This document shows positions 51,776 to 61,322 of a DNA stretch of 64,000 nt, one piece after another; the first letter of the stretch is position 1; the number at the start of each line of letters is the position of its first letter. The notes beneath the pieces were generated by a model. It saw nothing but the letters and a program-made list of their open reading frames with translations. It had not been told where the DNA came from and did not search any database. The stretch comes from Micrococcaceae bacterium Sec5.7 (GTDB lineage: Bacteria; Actinomycetota; Actinomycetes; Actinomycetales; Micrococcaceae), in assembly GCA_039636785.1 (NCBI GenBank), contig CP144169.1:1612001-1676000 (forward strand), read 5' to 3'. A program made the translations under genes and the position numbers.

Positions 51776-53902
51776 TCAGGACTGGAGTCCGGCGAGGGAT
51801 TCCTTGGCGGCGGCGGCAACTGCTGCTGCTGTGATGCCGAATTCCTGGAAGAGGCGTTTGTAGTCCGCTGAGGCGCCGTAGTGCTCGAGGCTGACGGAGC
51901 GTCCGGCGTCGCCGACGAATTCGCGCCAGCCCAGAGCCAGGCCGGCCTCGACGGAGACACGGGCCTTCACTGCTGCAGGCAATACTGATTCCCGGTAGGC
52001 GGGGTCCTGCTTGGTGAACCACTCCACACAGGGCATGGAGACAACACGGGTGGGGATGCCCTCGGCCTGGAGTGCCTCCCGGGCCTTGACAGCCAGCTGC
52101 ACTTCAGAGCCGGTGCCGATCAGGATTGCCCGGGCCGGGACGGTCTTGCCGTCCGCCGATGCCTCGGCGAGGACGTAGCCGCCCTTCGCAACTCCTGCGG
52201 TGGATCCGAAGACATCGCCGTCGGCCGGGCCTTCGCCCCGCGCATAAGTGGGGATGTTCTGGCGGGTCAGGACAATACCGGCCGGGTTTTCGTGGTTCTG
52301 AAGCATGGTCTTCCATGCCGCGGAGACTTCGTTGGCGTCTCCGGGGCGGACCACGTCCAGGCCCGGGATGGCGCGCAGTGACGCGAGCTGCTCCACTGGC
52401 TGGTGCGTGGGGCCGTCTTCGCCGAGGCCGATGGAGTCGTGGGTCCAGACGTACAGGGACGGGACGCCCATCAGCGCGCCGAGGCGGATGGCCGGGCGCT
52501 GGTAGTCGCTGAAGATCAGGAACGTGCCGGAGAACGCGCGGGTCCGGCCGTGGAGGCTGATCCCGTTCACGATCGAAGCGGCGGCGTGCTCACGGATGCC
52601 GAAGTGCAGCACCCGCCCGTACGGGTTCCCGGACCAGGCGTCGGTCTGCCTTGACGCCGGGATGAACGAGGGTGAACCCTCGATGGTGGTGTTGTTGGAC
52701 TCGGCGAGGTCAGCGGAGCCGCCCCACAGTTCCGGCATGACCGGGCCCAGTGCGTTGAGGACCTTGCCCGATGCTGCACGGGTGGAGACGTCCTTGCCGG
52801 CCGCGAAAACGGGCAGGGCGCCATCCATCCCGGCCGGAAGCTCGCGGGCCTCCACACGCTCGAGCAGGCCGGCAGCCTCAGGGTTGGCGGACTGCCAGGC
52901 GGTGAATGACTCTTCCCATTCCTTGCGTGCGGCGGAGCCGCGGTCCACCACGGCGCGGGCGTGGGCCAGGACGTCTTCGTCGACGTCGAAGGACTTGGCA
53001 GGGTCGAAGCCCAGCACCTTCTTGAGTCCTGCGACTTCCTCGGCGCCCAGGGCGGAACCGTGGATCTTGCCCGTATTCTGCTTCTTCGGCGCAGGGTAGC
53101 CGATGATGGTGCGCAGCGAAACAATGGAAGGCCTGGTGGTTTCGGCCTTAGCGGTGACCAGTGCGGAGTAAAGCTCCTGGACGTCTTCGACGTATTCACC
53201 GGTTTTGGTCCAGTCCACGCGCTGGGTATGCCAGCCGTAGGCTTCGTAGCGCTTCAGGACGTCTTCGGTGAAGGAGATGTCGGTGTCGTCTTCGATGGAG
53301 ATGTGGTTCTCATCGTAGATAACAACAAGATTGCCGAGTTCCTGGTGCCCCGCGAGGGATGAGGCCTCGGAGGTGACACCCTCCTGGAGGTCGCCGTCGG
53401 AAGCGATGACCCAGATGGTGTGGTCGAACGGGCTCGCACCCTGTTCCGCTTCCGGGTCGAAGAGTCCGCGTTGGCGGCGCTGGGAGTAAGCAAAGCCGAC
53501 GGATGAGGCGAGACCCTGTCCCAGCGGGCCCGTGGTGATCTCCACACCGGCAGTGTGCCGGTACTCGGGGTGCCCGGGGGTCAGCGAGCCCCAGGTGCGA
53601 AGACCCTGCAGGTCCTTCAGCTCCAGGCCGTAGCCGGAAAGGAACAGCTGGATATACAGCGTCAGCGATGTATGGCCGGGGGACAGGACAAAACGGTCGC
53701 GTCCCAGCCAGCCCGGATTCCTGGGATCGTGCCGCATCAGCTTCTGAAAGAGAAGGTACGCGGCCGGAGCCAGGCTCATGGCAGTGCCGGGGTGGCCATT
53801 GCCTACTTTTTCCACAGCATCCGCGGCCAAAATGCGGACCGTGTCAACGGCGCGCTGGTCCAAGCTGGTCCATGACAGTTCTTGCTCTTCCAAATGTGGC
53901 AC
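51776..53902 (-). CDS. tkt: Transketolase
   Basis: The thiamine-diphosphate enzyme of the non-oxidative pentose phosphate branch is about 708 residues from GTG 53902. Motifs are GNGHPGTAMSLAPAAY near residues 33-48, TPP-binding VIASDGDLQEGVTSEASSLAGH near 160, and FGIREHAAASIVNGISLHGR near 435 in the pyrimidine-binding domain. Its start is uncertain: the open frame reaches 54025, but only the part from EEQELSWTSLDQRAV is conserved in character; GTG 53902 and TTG 53893 are candidates. AGAGGGG is about 10 nt before the GTG. It heads the operon. Confidence 0.94.
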   Translation of the reverse strand: MPHLEEQELSWTSLDQRAVDTVRILAADAVEKVGNGHPGTAMSLAPAAYLLFQKLMRHDPRNPGWLGRDRFVLSPGHTSLTLYIQLFLSGYGLELKDLQGLRTWGSLTPGHPEYRHTAGVEITTGPLGQGLASSVGFAYSQRRQRGLFDPEAEQGASPFDHTIWVIASDGDLQEGVTSEASSLAGHQELGNLVVIYDENHISIEDDTDISFTEDVLKRYEAYGWHTQRVDWTKTGEYVEDVQELYSALVTAKAETTRPSIVSLRTIIGYPAPKKQNTGKIHGSALGAEEVAGLKKVLGFDPAKSFDVDEDVLAHARAVVDRGSAARKEWEESFTAWQSANPEAAGLLERVEARELPAGMDGALPVFAAGKDVSTRAASGKVLNALGPVMPELWGGSADLAESNNTTIEGSPSFIPASRQTDAWSGNPYGRVLHFGIREHAAASIVNGISLHGRTRAFSGTFLIFSDYQRPAIRLGALMGVPSLYVWTHDSIGLGEDGPTHQPVEQLASLRAIPGLDVVRPGDANEVSAAWKTMLQNHENPAGIVLTRQNIPTYARGEGPADGDVFGSTAGVAKGGYVLAEASADGKTVPARAILIGTGSEVQLAVKAREALQAEGIPTRVVSMPCVEWFTKQDPAYRESVLPAAVKARVSVEAGLALGWREFVGDAGRSVSLEHYGASADYKRLFQEFGITAAAVAAAAKESLAGLQS

Positions 53903-54025
53903 GAAAACCGGGCCCCTCTCTGTGCTGACGGCAGGCGGTATGGACACGCCGATCCCGGGCACAGTTCGGTGCCCGCTGCGGTGTGTATTTACCAGCCGTT
54001 CACCATTGAAACGTTGATCTATCAT

Positions 54026-54392
54026 TCAGTCGCAGGTGATGAGTGGGAATGCGTTTTCTGGCGAATCCCGTTGCGCGCTGATCTGCAGACAGCTTAGCTC
54101 TATTCCAAACTCCGGTCAGTGTAAATCTCACCAAATGGACTCAATTTCGCGTTTATGAATCACCTTGTCCCTCGGGCGTCGGTGAGGTTGAGTTAATCTG
54201 CGCGAATCGGCGCGTCCACGATCATGCGGGCTGAATCAGCCGCCTTATGCGGCCACCTGGCCGCGGTATGATAAGCGGAGGCCACCGGCAGACAGCGCGG
54301 GCCCCCCGGCGGGATTCCGCAGCTGTCAGATGCCGCCGTGGGGACTGAACCGTGCTGCCGATCAGCCGGGGAAAACAGCCAGACAGAACAGA
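54026..54392. other. Divergent promoter region between tkt and ctaB
   Basis: This 367-bp stretch holds no gene. For ctaB, TATGAT at 54267-54272 is the best -10 box, giving a leader of about 115 nt. For tkt, the minus strand offers TTTACA (54120-54125), 17 bp, then TAGAGC (54097-54102), and another -10-like TAAGCT at 54091-54096. No clear operator palindrome is seen. Confidence 0.45.
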
Positions 54393-55358
54393 GTGACTGC
54401 CAACGTGAGCACAACAGATACGCCGCTGAACGCTTCCCCGGTTATGGGGAAGGCCGGACTCGCCCGCAAGGCAAAGGCGTACTTTGCTCTCACCAAACCC
54501 CGGGTGATCGAGCTCCTGCTGGTCAGCACACTGCCCACCATGATCTACGCCGAGCGTGGATTCCCGTCTATCGGGCTGATCCTCGCCACTCTTGTGGGTG
54601 GCGCGTTCGCCGCAGGCAGCGCCGGCGTCTTCAATTGCTACCTTGACCGCGACATCGACAAACTGATGCACCGCACGGAGAAACGGCCGCTGGTCACCGG
54701 CGAGGTCACGCCCCGCGAGGCCCTTGTTTTCGCGTGGGTCCTTGGCGCGGCTGCCATTGCCATTCTCTGGTTGGGCGCCAACCCGCTGTCCGCATGGCTG
54801 GGCCTCGGGGCCATCGTTTTCTACGTCGTTATTTACACCATGATCCTGAAGCGCCGCACGGCCCAAAATATCGTGTGGGGCGGAGCGGCAGGCTGTTTCC
54901 CCGTACTGATCGCCTGGGCCGCCGTCACCAACACCGTTGAATGGCCCGCAATGGTGCTGTTCATGGTGATTTTCCTCTGGACGCCACCGCACTATTGGCC
55001 GCTGTCCATGCGCTACGGCGAGGACTACCGGAACGCCAACGTACCCATGCTCGGTGCCATTGCCGGCGCCAAGGTTGTGTCCGTCCAGGTTGTCCTCTAT
55101 GCCTGGGCCATGGTGGTGTGTTCGCTGCTGCTGGTGCCGGTCGGCGGAGCGGGATGGGTCTACACCGTCACGGCCGTGCTTGCGGGGGCCTGGTTCCTCT
55201 ACGAGTCACATGCCCTCCACAACCGTGCCCAGGGCGGCGACGTCTCGGATAAGGGAGCCATGAAGGTCTTCCATGGCTCCATCAGTTACCTCACGCTCCT
55301 GTTCATTGCACTCGCAGTGGATCCGTTTGTCGGTTCGTCCATCATGGGCGGCCAGTAG
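54393..55358 (+). CDS. ctaB: Protoheme IX farnesyltransferase (heme O synthase)
   Basis: This 321-residue UbiA-family prenyltransferase has about eight or nine membrane helices and converts heme B to heme O for the terminal oxidase. The Mg-diphosphate motif is [20 protein letters not shown] near residues 79-98, and [19 protein letters not shown] near 191-209 is the second signature. [11 protein letters not shown] near 34 is the family N-terminal block. GTG 54393 is chosen because the conserved start VSTTDTPLN follows directly. Downstream ctaA makes heme A from its product. Confidence 0.95.
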   Translation: MTANVSTTDTPLNASPVMGKAGLARKAKAYFALTKPRVIELLLVSTLPTMIYAERGFPSIGLILATLVGGAFAAGSAGVFNCYLDRDIDKLMHRTEKRPLVTGEVTPREALVFAWVLGAAAIAILWLGANPLSAWLGLGAIVFYVVIYTMILKRRTAQNIVWGGAAGCFPVLIAWAAVTNTVEWPAMVLFMVIFLWTPPHYWPLSMRYGEDYRNANVPMLGAIAGAKVVSVQVVLYAWAMVVCSLLLVPVGGAGWVYTVTAVLAGAWFLYESHALHNRAQGGDVSDKGAMKVFHGSISYLTLLFIALAVDPFVGSSIMGGQ

Positions 55359-55361
55359 CCG

Positions 55362-55367
55362 TAGGCT
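55362..55367 (+). promoter_or_regulatory. -10 box of the DapA-like gene (leaderless)
   Basis: TAGGCT, just after the ctaB stop codon, is followed by 6 nt (ggtgcc) and GTG 55374, with no Shine-Dalgarno sequence. Confidence 0.55.
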
Positions 55368-55373
55368 GGTGCC

Positions 55374-56258
55374 GTGATCTTCAGCGGCCTGCTTGCCTAT
55401 CCCATTACTCCTACAGACTCCGACGGTGGACTGGACCTTGATTCTTTGGGGCTTCACGTCGCGGAGTTGGCCGGCAGCGGTGTGTCCGGCATTTCCGTGC
55501 TGGGGAGCTCCGGTAGCTTTCCTTACCTGAACCGCGGTGAGCGTGCGCTGGTGGTCCGGACCGCCGTCGATGCTGCGGCCGGCCTCGTCCCCGTCATCGC
55601 CGGTGTGAGCTCTGTGGGTACGCGCGAAATTCTGGAGCATGTGGCCGACGCTGAAGCTGCCGGGGCGCAGGGCGTCCTGCTTTCCACGGTTTCCTACCAC
55701 CCGCTGACGGACAAGGAAGTACTGAACCAGACGCGCATAGTGGCATCCTCCAGTGCTCTACCCATCTGCGTGTATCAGAATGTCCGCGCCACCAGATATG
55801 AATTTGCGCTGGACGTGGTGGCGGAACTCGCCGGGCTACCCACGGTGGTTGGATTCAAAGACAATGCCGCAACAGCCGGAGAATTTGCAGCACGGCAGGC
55901 AGGGCTTGCGGCAGAGGTGCCCGCCGGGTTCTCACATGGACTCAGCGGCGACCTGATGATAGCGGCCGGAACGGCCGCGACAGCCTGGCACAGCGGCCCG
56001 GCCGCGGTGGTGCCGGAGCTATACCTGGCGGTTCGTGCCGCCGTCGGTGCCGGTGATCCCGCCGCGGTGGCGGCCGCTTCCGCGCGGCTCACGTCGCTTG
56101 TGGCAGTGCTGGCCACCCTGCCCAAGGGCGCCGTGCTCCACAGCCTGGCGCGGCTCTGCGGGGTCCGGACCGGCCCACCGCGGCTGCCCCTCCTGCCCCT
56201 GGACGCCGCCGAAGAACTGACCCTTGCGCTTGCCTTGGAGGCTGCCGGAATCAGCTAG
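55374..56258 (+). CDS. Dihydrodipicolinate synthase-family aldolase
   Basis: The 294-residue DapA/NAL-superfamily protein has a TIM barrel. The Schiff-base lysine is in VVGFKDNAATAGEF near residues 158-171. The usual GTTGE loop is replaced by GSSGSFPYLNRGER near 42-55, and the catalytic tyrosine block reads VYQNVRATRYEF instead of the YNxPxRT of true DapA. It is therefore probably not the lysine-pathway enzyme but an aldolase or lyase of unknown substrate. The last 30 residues are Leu/Pro-rich. It is monocistronic and ends 19 bp from the convergent ctaA. Confidence 0.85.
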   Translation: MIFSGLLAYPITPTDSDGGLDLDSLGLHVAELAGSGVSGISVLGSSGSFPYLNRGERALVVRTAVDAAAGLVPVIAGVSSVGTREILEHVADAEAAGAQGVLLSTVSYHPLTDKEVLNQTRIVASSSALPICVYQNVRATRYEFALDVVAELAGLPTVVGFKDNAATAGEFAARQAGLAAEVPAGFSHGLSGDLMIAAGTAATAWHSGPAAVVPELYLAVRAAVGAGDPAAVAAASARLTSLVAVLATLPKGAVLHSLARLCGVRTGPPRLPLLPLDAAEELTLALALEAAGIS

Positions 56259-56277
56259 GCGCACCCGTACCTGCCAG

Positions 56278-57222
56278 CTACTTGAGAGGGCTGAACCGGG
56301 CAATGTCGGCGGTATTGGTGGCCGCGCTCATCAGGAGTGCCGCTCCCAACATGTGTGCGGCCACCAGCAGGGCAGGGATGCCGTTGTAGTACTGGCTGAA
56401 GCCGATGACTGCCTGAAGAACGGTGACGCCGAGCAGCAAAAACACCGAGGTCCGGAAAGGGCCTGTAACCCGCCCTGTGAGCACCATCAGGACGGCGAAG
56501 AGTGCCCCCGCGGTGATCAGGTATGCGGGGACGGCGTGGACGTGCGAAAGGAGATCCCAGTCGAGGTCGTTCCGGGGTGCATCGGCGTCACCTGCGTGAG
56601 GGCCGGCCCCGGTCACCACAACCCCGAGAGTCACCGCCACGGCGGCGAAGAATGCGACGGCGACCATCAGCGGACGCAGCACGCCAGCCAACGGGGGGAG
56701 CCTGACGGTCGCAAAACGGCCGGTCCTGCCGTAGGCCCTGTTGACCAGCAGTGTTGCGAAGACCACCAGAGCCATGGACACCAGAAAATGCAGTCCCACC
56801 ACCCAGGGGTTGAGGTTCGTGAGCACCGTGACGCCGCCGATGACAGCCTGCGCCGGAATGCTGGCCAGGAGGCCCAGCGCCAGCAGAAAGAGGTCTTTGC
56901 GTTCCTTGCGGAGGTTCCACAAGTAGACAAGCATCATGGCAGCGACGGCGGCCAGAGCAAAGGTAAGCAGCCTGTTGCCGAATTCGATGAAGCCGTGGAT
57001 TCCCATTTCAGGAGTGTTGAGCAGGGAGGTCTCGGTACAGCGCGGCCACGTGGGACAGCCCAGTCCGGAGGCGGTGAGCCGAACGGCACCGCCGGTCACC
57101 ACCAGCAACGTCTGGCCGATCAGCGACAGCATGGCAAGGCGCCGCACCGTTGAATCGACAGTGACAGGCAGCTTGGACGTTATGCGGCTGACAATCTGGG
57201 GGAGGCGCGAAGCCGTGCTCAC
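56278..57222 (-). CDS. ctaA: Heme A synthase (COX15/CtaA family)
   Basis: The 314-residue membrane protein has about eight helices. It oxidises the heme O methyl group to give heme A. Typical segments are VVTGGAVRLTASGLGCPTWP (the CtaA start motif, with a cysteine pair region), MGIHGFIEFGNRLLTF with the first heme-ligand histidine, GLHFLVSMALVV and LLVAAHMLGAALLMSA with later histidines. GTG 57222 is preceded by GAGAAA and begins VSTASRLPQIV. It lies 8 bp after the ABC permease gene in a leftward operon. Confidence 0.92.
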   Translation of the reverse strand: MSTASRLPQIVSRITSKLPVTVDSTVRRLAMLSLIGQTLLVVTGGAVRLTASGLGCPTWPRCTETSLLNTPEMGIHGFIEFGNRLLTFALAAVAAMMLVYLWNLRKERKDLFLLALGLLASIPAQAVIGGVTVLTNLNPWVVGLHFLVSMALVVFATLLVNRAYGRTGRFATVRLPPLAGVLRPLMVAVAFFAAVAVTLGVVVTGAGPHAGDADAPRNDLDWDLLSHVHAVPAYLITAGALFAVLMVLTGRVTGPFRTSVFLLLGVTVLQAVIGFSQYYNGIPALLVAAHMLGAALLMSAATNTADIARFSPLK

Positions 57223-57229
57223 GTTTTTC

Positions 57230-57988
57230 TCAATTCCACTTGAACCAACGGATTGCTGCGGCGCCGGCGAGGACCATCCACAACAGCAGAATAAGGGCAG
57301 CGCCACCATTTACGGTGCCGTGCAGGAAAGCATCCCGCAATGCCTGGCCAAGGGCACCGGACGGCAGGTACTGGACGATGCCGTGTGCCAGGGCAGGCAG
57401 GCGCTCGGAGGGAATAACGATCCCGCCCAGCGCGCCCAGGAGTATCCAGAGGAGATTGGTGATGGCCAGGGTGGCCTCAGGTCGGACGGTTCCTGCAACC
57501 AGAAGCCCCAGCGCGGTGAAAGCGGAGGCTCCCAGTACCAGCAGGGCCAGTCCCGGCAGCCAGCCTGACCCGTCAGGCTGCCAGCCGAGGAACAGAGCTG
57601 CCCCGGCCACCACGATCACCTGCAGAGTGAGGACAGCGAGTACTGCCAGGACCTTCCCGGCGATGAGCCCGGTGCGGCCAAGAGGGGTGGTGGAAAGGAA
57701 ACGGAGCACACCGTACCGGCGGTCGAAGCCGGTGGATATGCCCTGGCCGGTGAAGGCGGTGGACATGGCGCACAGCGCCAGGATGCCCGGGACTGCCACG
57801 TTGATCCGACTGGCGCCCAGCCCGTCCAGCAGGGGCGTCACAGTAAGCCCGATCAGCGTCAGGAGCGGCAGGACAATCGCCAGGATCAGTTGCTCGCCAT
57901 TCCTGATCATGGTGAGGGATTCGTATTTGCCCTGCAGCAGGATCCGCTGGATAAGCGGGGCCGGCGCGCCACTGGAAGCGGCAATCAT
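57230..57988 (-). CDS. ABC-2 type exporter permease
   Basis: The 252-residue membrane protein has six predicted helices and the ABC-2 permease pattern: an N-terminal coupling region (QGKYESLTMIRNGEQLI), a central FDRRYGVLRFLSTTPLGRTGLIAGK near residues 90-114, and GLLVAGTVRPEATLAITNLLW. It pairs with the upstream ATPase. The ATG overlaps the ATPase stop by 4 bp, and AGGAAA lies before it. The substrate is unknown. Its place between the ATPase and ctaA is conserved in actinobacteria. Confidence 0.88.
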   Translation of the reverse strand: MIAASSGAPAPLIQRILLQGKYESLTMIRNGEQLILAIVLPLLTLIGLTVTPLLDGLGASRINVAVPGILALCAMSTAFTGQGISTGFDRRYGVLRFLSTTPLGRTGLIAGKVLAVLAVLTLQVIVVAGAALFLGWQPDGSGWLPGLALLVLGASAFTALGLLVAGTVRPEATLAITNLLWILLGALGGIVIPSERLPALAHGIVQYLPSGALGQALRDAFLHGTVNGGAALILLLWMVLAGAAAIRWFKWN

Positions 57989-58953
57989 CGGATTTCCTTT
58001 CCTGAGATGTCCAGGAAGACATCTTCGAGGCTGCGCGCTTCCATACTCATGGAGCCCGGCATAACCCCTTGAGCGGCCCACCAGGCGGTCAATGCAGCAA
58101 GGTCCTGCGGTGTGAGGAGGCCGGTGGCCGAGTAGCTTCCTGCCCGGCCCTCCCTGATTTCCACACCGGCCGGAAGGACTCCGGCGAAGTCCAGACCCGG
58201 CGGCGCATCGAACAGGAGGGTGCGGACGTGCCCGGCACCGGCACCGGCCGAATGGTTGCGCTTCAGGAGCTGGGCAACGGTCCCTTCGGCAACGTTTCTG
58301 CCGGAGTCGATAATGTAGACGTAGTCGGCCAGCCGCTGAGCATCATCCATCAGATGGGTGGTCAGGATAATTCCCATTCCCGCGTCCCGGAGCTCTGAGA
58401 TCAGCTCGAAGACCAGCTGCCGCGACTGCGGATCCAGGCCTGCGCTCGGTTCATCGAGAAACAACACCTCGGGATTACCGATCAGGGCGGCTGCGAGGGC
58501 CAGCCGTTGCTTCTGCCCGCCGGAGAGCCGGCGAACGTTGGTCCGGCTGAAGGTGTCAATTCCGAGCCGCTGGACAAGTTCATCCAGCGGCCGCGGGTTC
58601 AGGTACATGCCGGAAATATGCTTCAGGAGGGGGATCGGCCGGGCCGACGGCGGGAGGCCGCCGTCCTGAAGCATCACGCCCACGCGGGACCGAAGCGAAG
58701 CGCCTGCAGCTCCGGGATCTTGGCCAAGAAGGGAAATGTCCCCGGCGGTGCGCTTCTGGAGGCCCTGCGCGCATTCAATGGTGGTGGTTTTGCCGGCGCC
58801 ATTGGCCCCCAGCAGTGCCGTGACCTGCCCCCGTTCGGCCACAAGGGAGACACCACTGACGATCCGGAGCATCTTGCCGTCCAGAGTGGCCAGCGGCCCA
58901 ACATCCTTTATTAACCCGCTGATGGACAGTACCGGGGATTCGGGGGAACGCAC
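57985..58953 (-). CDS. ABC transporter ATP-binding protein
   Basis: The 322-residue ATPase has Walker A GANGAGKTTTIE near residues 49-60, the Q-loop VGVMLQDGG, signature RLSGGQKQRLALAAAL near 141, Walker B VLFLDEPSAGLD and the H-loop TTHLMDDAQ. A C-terminal extension of about 90 residues beyond the core contains no known domain. GTG 58953 follows a TAGAAT -10 box by 6 nt. It heads the leftward ATPase-permease-ctaA operon, which is divergent from sufR. Confidence 0.93.
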   Translation of the reverse strand: MRSPESPVLSISGLIKDVGPLATLDGKMLRIVSGVSLVAERGQVTALLGANGAGKTTTIECAQGLQKRTAGDISLLGQDPGAAGASLRSRVGVMLQDGGLPPSARPIPLLKHISGMYLNPRPLDELVQRLGIDTFSRTNVRRLSGGQKQRLALAAALIGNPEVLFLDEPSAGLDPQSRQLVFELISELRDAGMGIILTTHLMDDAQRLADYVYIIDSGRNVAEGTVAQLLKRNHSAGAGAGHVRTLLFDAPPGLDFAGVLPAGVEIREGRAGSYSATGLLTPQDLAALTAWWAAQGVMPGSMSMEARSLEDVFLDISGKEIR

Positions 58954-58959
58954 CCAAGC

Positions 58960-58965
58960 ATTCTA
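58960..58965 (-). promoter_or_regulatory. -10 box of the ABC-ctaA operon (leaderless)
   Basis: On the minus strand TAGAAT is followed by 6 nt (gcttgg) and GTG 58953. Confidence 0.6.
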
Positions 58966-59015
58966 CGTGAAGTAGTAGGAGGTCCTGTGAACGCCATTGT
59001 GACTGCAGGTCAGCC

Positions 59016-59059
59016 TTGCCTTACTGGAAGGTGGGACTAAATTAGGACATGATTATGTT
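59016..59059 (+). promoter_or_regulatory. Promoter/operator region of the suf operon
   Basis: TTGCCT (59016-59021), 16 bp, TAAATT (59038-59043) is one candidate promoter; TATGTT (59054-59059) is a second -10-like box 9 nt before ATG 59069. ACAT-GATT-ATGT (59047-59058) is a short inverted repeat between them that could be a SufR site. Confidence 0.4.
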
Positions 59060-59068
59060 GTGTATTCC

Positions 59069-59857
59069 ATGAGCAACTCTATTTCTGTGCCCCTTGCCGG
59101 GCATGGCGCGGCCGACGCTGACGAACGCACCCGGGACCGCGTCCTGAGTGCGGTGCTGGAACACGGCCCGGTCAGCGCCGCCGAACTCGGTGACATGCTG
59201 GGATTTACACCTGCCGCCGTCCGCCGCCACCTGGACCATCTTTCCCGCGGCGGTGTCATCGAAGTGAAGCGCGTGGCCCGAGCAGGAGCAGGTGCAGGCC
59301 GACCCGCCCGCCGATACGTCCTCAGTTCCCAAGGCCAGACCACCCTGGGCAATGACTATCTTAACATTGCCAGTTCCGCCCTCCAGCAGCTCGAGGAAAC
59401 GGCGGGGATGGACGCCGTCCGCCAGTTCGCCGTCGGGCGCTTTGCCGAAATGGAACGGCGGTACGCCCCCGAAATCGATCTCGCCGGTGACGACATCACT
59501 GCGCGTTCAAGGGCGCTTTCAGCTGCACTGTCGCGGGACGGTTACGTCGCATCGGCTGCATCGATGGAGGCCAAAGCTCCCTTGCCCGCAGCATTGTCCA
59601 GTGTCCAGCTCTGCCAGGGACATTGCCCCATACAGCAGCTGGCCGCACAGTTCCCCGTATTCTGCGACGCCGAAACCGAGGTCTTTTCCCGGCTTGTGGG
59701 CGTCGACGTCCGGCGCCTTTCCACCCTCGCCGGCGGCGGACACGTCTGTACCACCCATATACCTACAGGCCGCCCGGCCGCGAAGGGGACTCACGTCCAC
59801 GCAGCGGCACCGGACAACCTGGACGAAGTATCCAACCATCAGCAAGAAAGGCCGTGA
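59069..59857 (+). CDS. sufR: SufR-like Fe-S-sensing transcriptional regulator
   Basis: From ATG 59069 (or GTG 59060) the 262-residue regulator has a winged helix ([18 protein letters not shown] and [20 protein letters not shown] near residues 25-65), then a linker and a C-terminal domain with four cysteines: LCQGHC, PVFCDAE and GHVCTTH. The cysteines are spaced to bind a [4Fe-4S] or [2Fe-2S] cluster, as in SufR, which represses suf genes when clusters are plentiful. It is the first gene of the suf operon; its stop overlaps the sufB start by one base. Confidence 0.9.
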   Translation: MSNSISVPLAGHGAADADERTRDRVLSAVLEHGPVSAAELGDMLGFTPAAVRRHLDHLSRGGVIEVKRVARAGAGAGRPARRYVLSSQGQTTLGNDYLNIASSALQQLEETAGMDAVRQFAVGRFAEMERRYAPEIDLAGDDITARSRALSAALSRDGYVASAASMEAKAPLPAALSSVQLCQGHCPIQQLAAQFPVFCDAETEVFSRLVGVDVRRLSTLAGGGHVCTTHIPTGRPAAKGTHVHAAAPDNLDEVSNHQQERP

Positions 59858-61320
59858 TGACGGACCAACTATCAGAGAAAGCGGTAGCCGAAGACACTGT
59901 GATCTCGGAGATTCTGGAAAAGAATCCCGAGCTCCATGGGATCGGCACGTATGAGTACGGCTGGTCAGACAAGAACGACGTCGGCGCCAACGCCCGCCGT
60001 GGCATCAACGACGAGGTCGTCCGCGACATTTCGGCCAAGAAGAACGAGCCGCAATGGATGCTTGACCTTCGTCTGAAAGGCCTGAAGTACTTCGACCGCA
60101 AGCCCATGCCCACCTGGGGTGCAGACCTCTCCGGCATCGACTTCGACAACATCAAGTACTTTGTCCGCTCCACGGAGAAGCAGGCTGCCACGTGGGAAGA
60201 CCTGCCTGAGGACATCCGGAATACCTATGAAAAGCTGGGTATCCCGGAAGCTGAGCGCAGCCGTCTGGTATCCGGCGTGGCCGCACAGTACGAGTCCGAG
60301 GTGGTCTACCACCAGATCCGTGAAGACCTGGAAGCCCAGGGCGTCATCTTCCTGGACACGGATACGGCGCTGCGCGAGCACCCCGAGATCTTCCAGGAAT
60401 ACTTCGGCACCATCATTCCCGTTGGCGACAACAAGTTCGCTTCACTCAACACGGCTGTATGGTCCGGCGGTTCCTTCGTCTATGTCCCCAAGGGCGTCCA
60501 CGTTGACATTCCCCTGCAGGCATACTTCCGCATCAACACGGAAAACATGGGCCAGTTCGAACGCACGCTGATCATCGCTGACGAAGGCTCTTACGTTCAC
60601 TACATCGAGGGCTGCACCGCTCCGATCTACACCTCGGACTCACTGCACTCGGCTGTTGTGGAAATCATCGTGAAAAAGGGCGCCCGCGTCCGGTACACCA
60701 CCATCCAGAACTGGTCCACCAATGTCTACAACCTGGTGACCAAGCGTGCCATCTGTGAAGAAGGCGCCACCATGGAGTGGGTAGACGGCAACATCGGCTC
60801 CAAGGTGACCATGAAGTACCCGGCGGTTTACCTCGTAGGCGAGCATGCCAAGGGCGAGACGCTGTCCATCGCCTTTGCCGGCGCCGGCCAGCACCAGGAC
60901 ACCGGGTCCAAAATGGTGCACATTGCTCCGAACACCAAGAGCTCAATCGTCTCCAAATCCGTAGCCCGCGGCGGCGGCCGCGCAGCGTACCGCGGCCTCG
61001 TCCAGATCCGCGAAGGTGCAAAGCACTCGGCCAACACGGTGCGGTGTGACGCGCTGCTGGTGGACACCATCAGCCGCTCGGATACCTACCCGTACATCGA
61101 CATCCGTGAAGACGACGTGACCATGGGCCACGAGGCTACTGTTTCGCGCGTCAGCGAAGAGCAGCTGTTCTACCTGATGTCCCGCGGCATGCGCGAAGAC
61201 GAGGCCATGGCGATGATCGTCCGCGGCTTCATCGAGCCGATCGCCCGTGAGCTGCCGATGGAATACGCACTTGAGCTGAACCGACTGATTGAACTGCAGA
61301 TGGAAGGGTCCGTCGGATAA
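59857..61320 (+). CDS. sufB: Fe-S cluster assembly protein SufB
   Basis: The 487-residue SufB is the scaffold subunit of the SufBCD complex. It opens with [18 protein letters not shown], has [19 protein letters not shown] near 109-127, and the beta-helix core with [15 protein letters not shown] (conserved cysteine) near 247-261. [17 protein letters not shown] near the C-terminus is the SufB/D interface. There is no intein, unlike the M. tuberculosis gene. ATG 59857 follows GAAAGG; the longer frame is inside sufR. Confidence 0.97.
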   Translation: MTDQLSEKAVAEDTVISEILEKNPELHGIGTYEYGWSDKNDVGANARRGINDEVVRDISAKKNEPQWMLDLRLKGLKYFDRKPMPTWGADLSGIDFDNIKYFVRSTEKQAATWEDLPEDIRNTYEKLGIPEAERSRLVSGVAAQYESEVVYHQIREDLEAQGVIFLDTDTALREHPEIFQEYFGTIIPVGDNKFASLNTAVWSGGSFVYVPKGVHVDIPLQAYFRINTENMGQFERTLIIADEGSYVHYIEGCTAPIYTSDSLHSAVVEIIVKKGARVRYTTIQNWSTNVYNLVTKRAICEEGATMEWVDGNIGSKVTMKYPAVYLVGEHAKGETLSIAFAGAGQHQDTGSKMVHIAPNTKSSIVSKSVARGGGRAAYRGLVQIREGAKHSANTVRCDALLVDTISRSDTYPYIDIREDDVTMGHEATVSRVSEEQLFYLMSRGMREDEAMAMIVRGFIEPIARELPMEYALELNRLIELQMEGSVG

Positions 61321-61322
61321 CG

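Noticed and set aside
54330..54392. ctaB start at 54330
   Set aside because: The extra 21 residues have no family counterpart; the conserved N-terminus begins at GTG 54393.
59623..59856. Upstream extension of sufB
   Set aside because: It overlaps sufR in another frame and is basic and arginine-rich; SufB homology starts at 59857.
59857..61320. Intein in sufB as in M. tuberculosis
   Set aside because: The reading frame is continuous at normal SufB length with no splice-domain motifs.
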